DNA from: Burkholderiales bacterium
GTDB lineage: Bacteria > Pseudomonadota > Gammaproteobacteria > Burkholderiales > Casimicrobiaceae
DNA: 15,290 bases
NCBI GenBank assembly: GCA_031257235.1
Contig: JAIRPA010000110.1
Coordinates: 1-15,290 of the forward strand
Direction: 5' to 3'
Both the position numbers and the translations under genes were made by a program. The notes beneath the pieces were generated by a model. It saw only the letters and a list, made by a program, of their open reading frames with translations. It had not been told where the DNA came from and did no database searches. Shown here piece after piece: positions 13,668-15,290 of the stretch (positions are counted from its first letter, which is position 1; the number at the start of each line of letters is the position of its first letter).

Positions 13668-13964
13668 TCACTCCTTCGATTTTGAATCCGTGCTGTTTAA
13701 GAGGGTTTTGGGGAACATCTCGTCGTTGGCTTCTTCCTCGAAAAGCTGCTTCTCGATAGCCAATTGAAGAACGTACAGCCGTTCCTTCGCCCGACGATGA
13801 GAGACGCTTGCCCACAACATCGCGATCAGCAGGAAAGGAATCGCCACGACCACGATCAAAGCGATCCATAAAGGAAAAGACCTCGTCACCTTTTCCAGAA
13901 ATATCAGAGCTATCGACACGAAAAATATCGCGGTCAACGCGCGATTGATCTTCGCTAACCGCAA
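13668..13964 (-). CDS. Small two-helix inner-membrane protein, unknown function
   Basis: I do not recognise this 98-residue protein. It has two predicted membrane helices (about 9-24, LTAIFFVSIALIFL, and about 31-52, PLWIALIVVVAIPFLLIAML), separated by a short charged turn EKVTRSF. The rest is a charged cytoplasmic helix (SHRRAKERLYVLQLAIEKQLFEEEAN) and a polar tail. The two-helix hairpin with both ends inside fits the positive charges at each end. No ATG is available before the first helix; the frame opens with TTG at 13964, preceded by AAAAAAAGG at very short spacing. It is divergent from ppk2, with 169 bp between them. The hydrophobic pattern argues for a real gene, but the start is uncertain. 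Confidence 0.55.
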   Translation of the reverse strand: MRLAKINRALTAIFFVSIALIFLEKVTRSFPLWIALIVVVAIPFLLIAMLWASVSHRRAKERLYVLQLAIEKQLFEEEANDEMFPKTLLNSTDSKSKE

Positions 13965-14047
13965 TACCTTTTTTTCAGGAACTTTTCTTGTTCAAGCCAC
14001 TGTGGATTCATGGGAAGTCTCGCTGCCTATAGGGGGGTCAAACGATA

Positions 14048-14098
14048 TTGTACGCACCCTCCTTTTTTTAATAAAGAAGGCTTTTATTGGAGTATGAT
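14048..14098 (+). promoter_or_regulatory. Candidate ppk2 promoter region
   Basis: TATGAT at 14093-14098 is a strong -10 match, 36 nt before the ppk2 ATG, but the -35 position holds only AT-rich sequence (TAATAA, 14069-14074). Just upstream, CCTTTTTT pairs with AAAGAAGG (14061-14080, one G-U pair), and TTGTAC at 14048-14053 could serve an alternative upstream start. Confidence 0.35.
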
Positions 14099-14133
14099 GC
14101 AATATTTCATTGCCCACACATCAAGGAGACTTT

Positions 14134-15252
14134 ATGGGAGCCAACATTCCGCAATTACTCGAAGCCGCAAAAAGCGGCGTCGGTTTGCCGAGAAAACCGG
14201 AAACAAAAACCGCCTCAAAGAAATCCGCCGCCAAACCGCCCAAGAAAAACATAAGCCGCGCTACGGATAAACCCGCTCATGCGTCCCGGAAAAAGCCCTC
14301 GCCCGTGCAGCAGGTACACGAAAAAATGGTCAAGGTGATCGAATCCGTCAGCCATGCGCCGCAAGCCCATTTGGTGGCCACCGCGCCCCACGGCACCTCG
14401 GAAGACAGCACCCGCGCCGAATTGCCGCAATCCTACCCTTATAAGTCAAGAATGCGCCGCAATGAATATGAGTCCACCAAGCAGAAACTGCAAATCGAGC
14501 TCTTAAAAGTTCAAAATTGGGTCAAACAGACCGGGCAACGTCTTTTGCTGGTGTTTGAAGGACGGGACGCCGCCGGCAAGGGCGGGACCATCAAACGCTT
14601 TATGGAACATTTGAATCCTCGCGGCGCGCGCGTGGTGGCGTTGGACAAACCCACGCCCATTGAGCAAAGTCAATGGTACTTCCAACGCTATATTTCGCAT
14701 TTTCCGACCGGCGGCGAAATCGTGTTTTTTGATCGCTCGTGGTATAACCGCGCGGGCGTTGAGCGCGTGATGGGCTTTTGCACCCCGACGCAGTATCGGG
14801 AGTTCATGCGTCAGGTGCCCGAAGTCGAAAGAATGTGGGTCAACAGCGGCATTCTTTTATTCAAGTATTGGTTTTCGGTGAGCCGCGAAGAACAATTGCG
14901 TCGCTTTATCTCACGACGCGACGATCCTTTAAAACATTGGAAGCTCTCGCCGGTGGATATTCAATCGCTGGACAAGTGGGACGAATACACCGAAGCCAAA
15001 AACGCGATGTTCTTTCATACAGATACCGCAGACGCGCCTTGGACAGTCATCAAGTCTGACGACAAAAAACGCGCACGGATCAACTGCTTAAAACACTTTT
15101 TATACCGCCTGCCCTATCCCGATAAAGACACGGATATTGTGACGCCGCCCGATCCTTTGCTGGTCGGGAAAGCCGCCAACATCCAAGAGCTCGCGGAAAA
15201 TATCCCCGAAAAGTTGTCATCACCGTTTGAAATATCAAACGCCGTCTTTTGA
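14134..15252 (+). CDS. ppk2: Polyphosphate kinase 2, class I
   Basis: P-loop kinase that transfers phosphate between polyphosphate and nucleoside diphosphates; class I enzymes mainly phosphorylate ADP or GDP with polyphosphate as donor. 372 residues from the ATG at 14134, which has GGAG 5 nt upstream; an in-frame TTG at 14110 is rejected. Visible: Walker A GRDAAGKGG (143-151), Walker B FFDRSWYNR (198-206) followed by AGVERVMGF, and the lid segment PLKHWKLSPVDIQSLDKW. A single domain of about 270 residues is complete. The N-terminal 90 residues are low-complexity and basic (Lys, Pro, Ala, Ser), much like histone-type tails, and may bind polyphosphate or nucleic acid. The last codons form part of the terminator. 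It could favour either direction of reaction; sequence alone does not decide. Confidence 0.93.
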   Translation: MGANIPQLLEAAKSGVGLPRKPETKTASKKSAAKPPKKNISRATDKPAHASRKKPSPVQQVHEKMVKVIESVSHAPQAHLVATAPHGTSEDSTRAELPQSYPYKSRMRRNEYESTKQKLQIELLKVQNWVKQTGQRLLLVFEGRDAAGKGGTIKRFMEHLNPRGARVVALDKPTPIEQSQWYFQRYISHFPTGGEIVFFDRSWYNRAGVERVMGFCTPTQYREFMRQVPEVERMWVNSGILLFKYWFSVSREEQLRRFISRRDDPLKHWKLSPVDIQSLDKWDEYTEAKNAMFFHTDTADAPWTVIKSDDKKRARINCLKHFLYRLPYPDKDTDIVTPPDPLLVGKAANIQELAENIPEKLSSPFEISNAVF

Positions 15253-15264
15253 CGGCGTTTTTTT
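15237..15264 (+). terminator. Intrinsic terminator overlapping the ppk2 stop codon
   Basis: AAACGCCGTC (15237-15246) pairs perfectly with GACGGCGTTT (15251-15260) around a TTTT loop, and T continues to 15264. The stop TGA (15250-15252) spans the loop and stem, so the final residues Asn-Ala-Val-Phe are encoded by the hairpin itself. Confidence 0.92.
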
Positions 15265-15290
15265 AAGCATTGCGTGTTTAATCTGGGCAA

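Noticed and set aside
13633..13869. 78-residue minus-strand open frame overlapping the membrane protein gene
   Set aside because: It is in another frame of the same strand, with an arginine- and serine-rich translation; the overlapping frame has clear membrane helices.

Overview
The window looks like chromosomal housekeeping DNA of a betaproteobacterium, probably Burkholderiales-like, with base composition near 50% G+C by eye (not computed). The inference rests on my memory of family sequences. FabI carries the LLSNRSIAYGIA start and LRRNVTIEEVGNVAAF tail, SuhB has GLRRPGAAALDLAYVAAG, LipA closely follows the Burkholderia pattern, and the gene order rimP-nusA-infB-rbfA-truB is the standard one. 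A search against a genome database would settle the taxonomy.

Layout. (1) 4-933, minus: pilD, the type IV prepilin peptidase. (2) 934-1338: a gene-free stretch of palindromes and an 11-copy heptanucleotide array. (3) 1339-2169, plus: a small coiled-coil protein, then a predicted lipoprotein that looks like a Cu/Zn superoxide dismutase whose metal ligands are gone. (4) 2262-3869, plus: fabI and a suhB-type phosphatase, 3 nt apart. (5) 3877-4057, minus: tRNA-Val(CAC) with its own promoter and terminator. (6) 4058-4644: a second repeat-rich stretch, including a 124-bp unit duplicated in direct orientation. (7) 4617-11074, plus: the rimP-nusA-infB-rbfA-truB operon, preceded by an extended -10 promoter and an intrinsic terminator that ends only 12 nt before the rimP start. 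(8) 11038-13508, minus: truA-lipB-lipA, with lipA overlapping truB tail to tail. (9) 13668-13964, minus: a small two-helix membrane protein, and 14134-15252, plus: a class I polyphosphate kinase 2 whose terminator overlaps its stop codon.

How the genes fit together. The central operon joins ribosome assembly (RimP, RbfA), translation initiation (IF-2), tRNA modification (TruB) and transcription elongation/termination (NusA). The leader terminator gives NusA a plausible way to control its own operon. LipB and LipA make protein-bound lipoate from octanoyl-ACP, a product of the pathway in which FabI acts. TruA and TruB are two different tRNA pseudouridine synthases.

The least explained material is a family of intergenic palindromes with the half-site CGGCAAAAAGT. 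It recurs at about eight places, every one between genes. At two loci it sits in the same modular order with a GGCTTTGCC hairpin, a TCATTGCGGGCTC module and ATCAGGR heptamers. The SOD-like lipoprotein without metal ligands and the rimP-nusA leader attenuator are the other two points most worth following.
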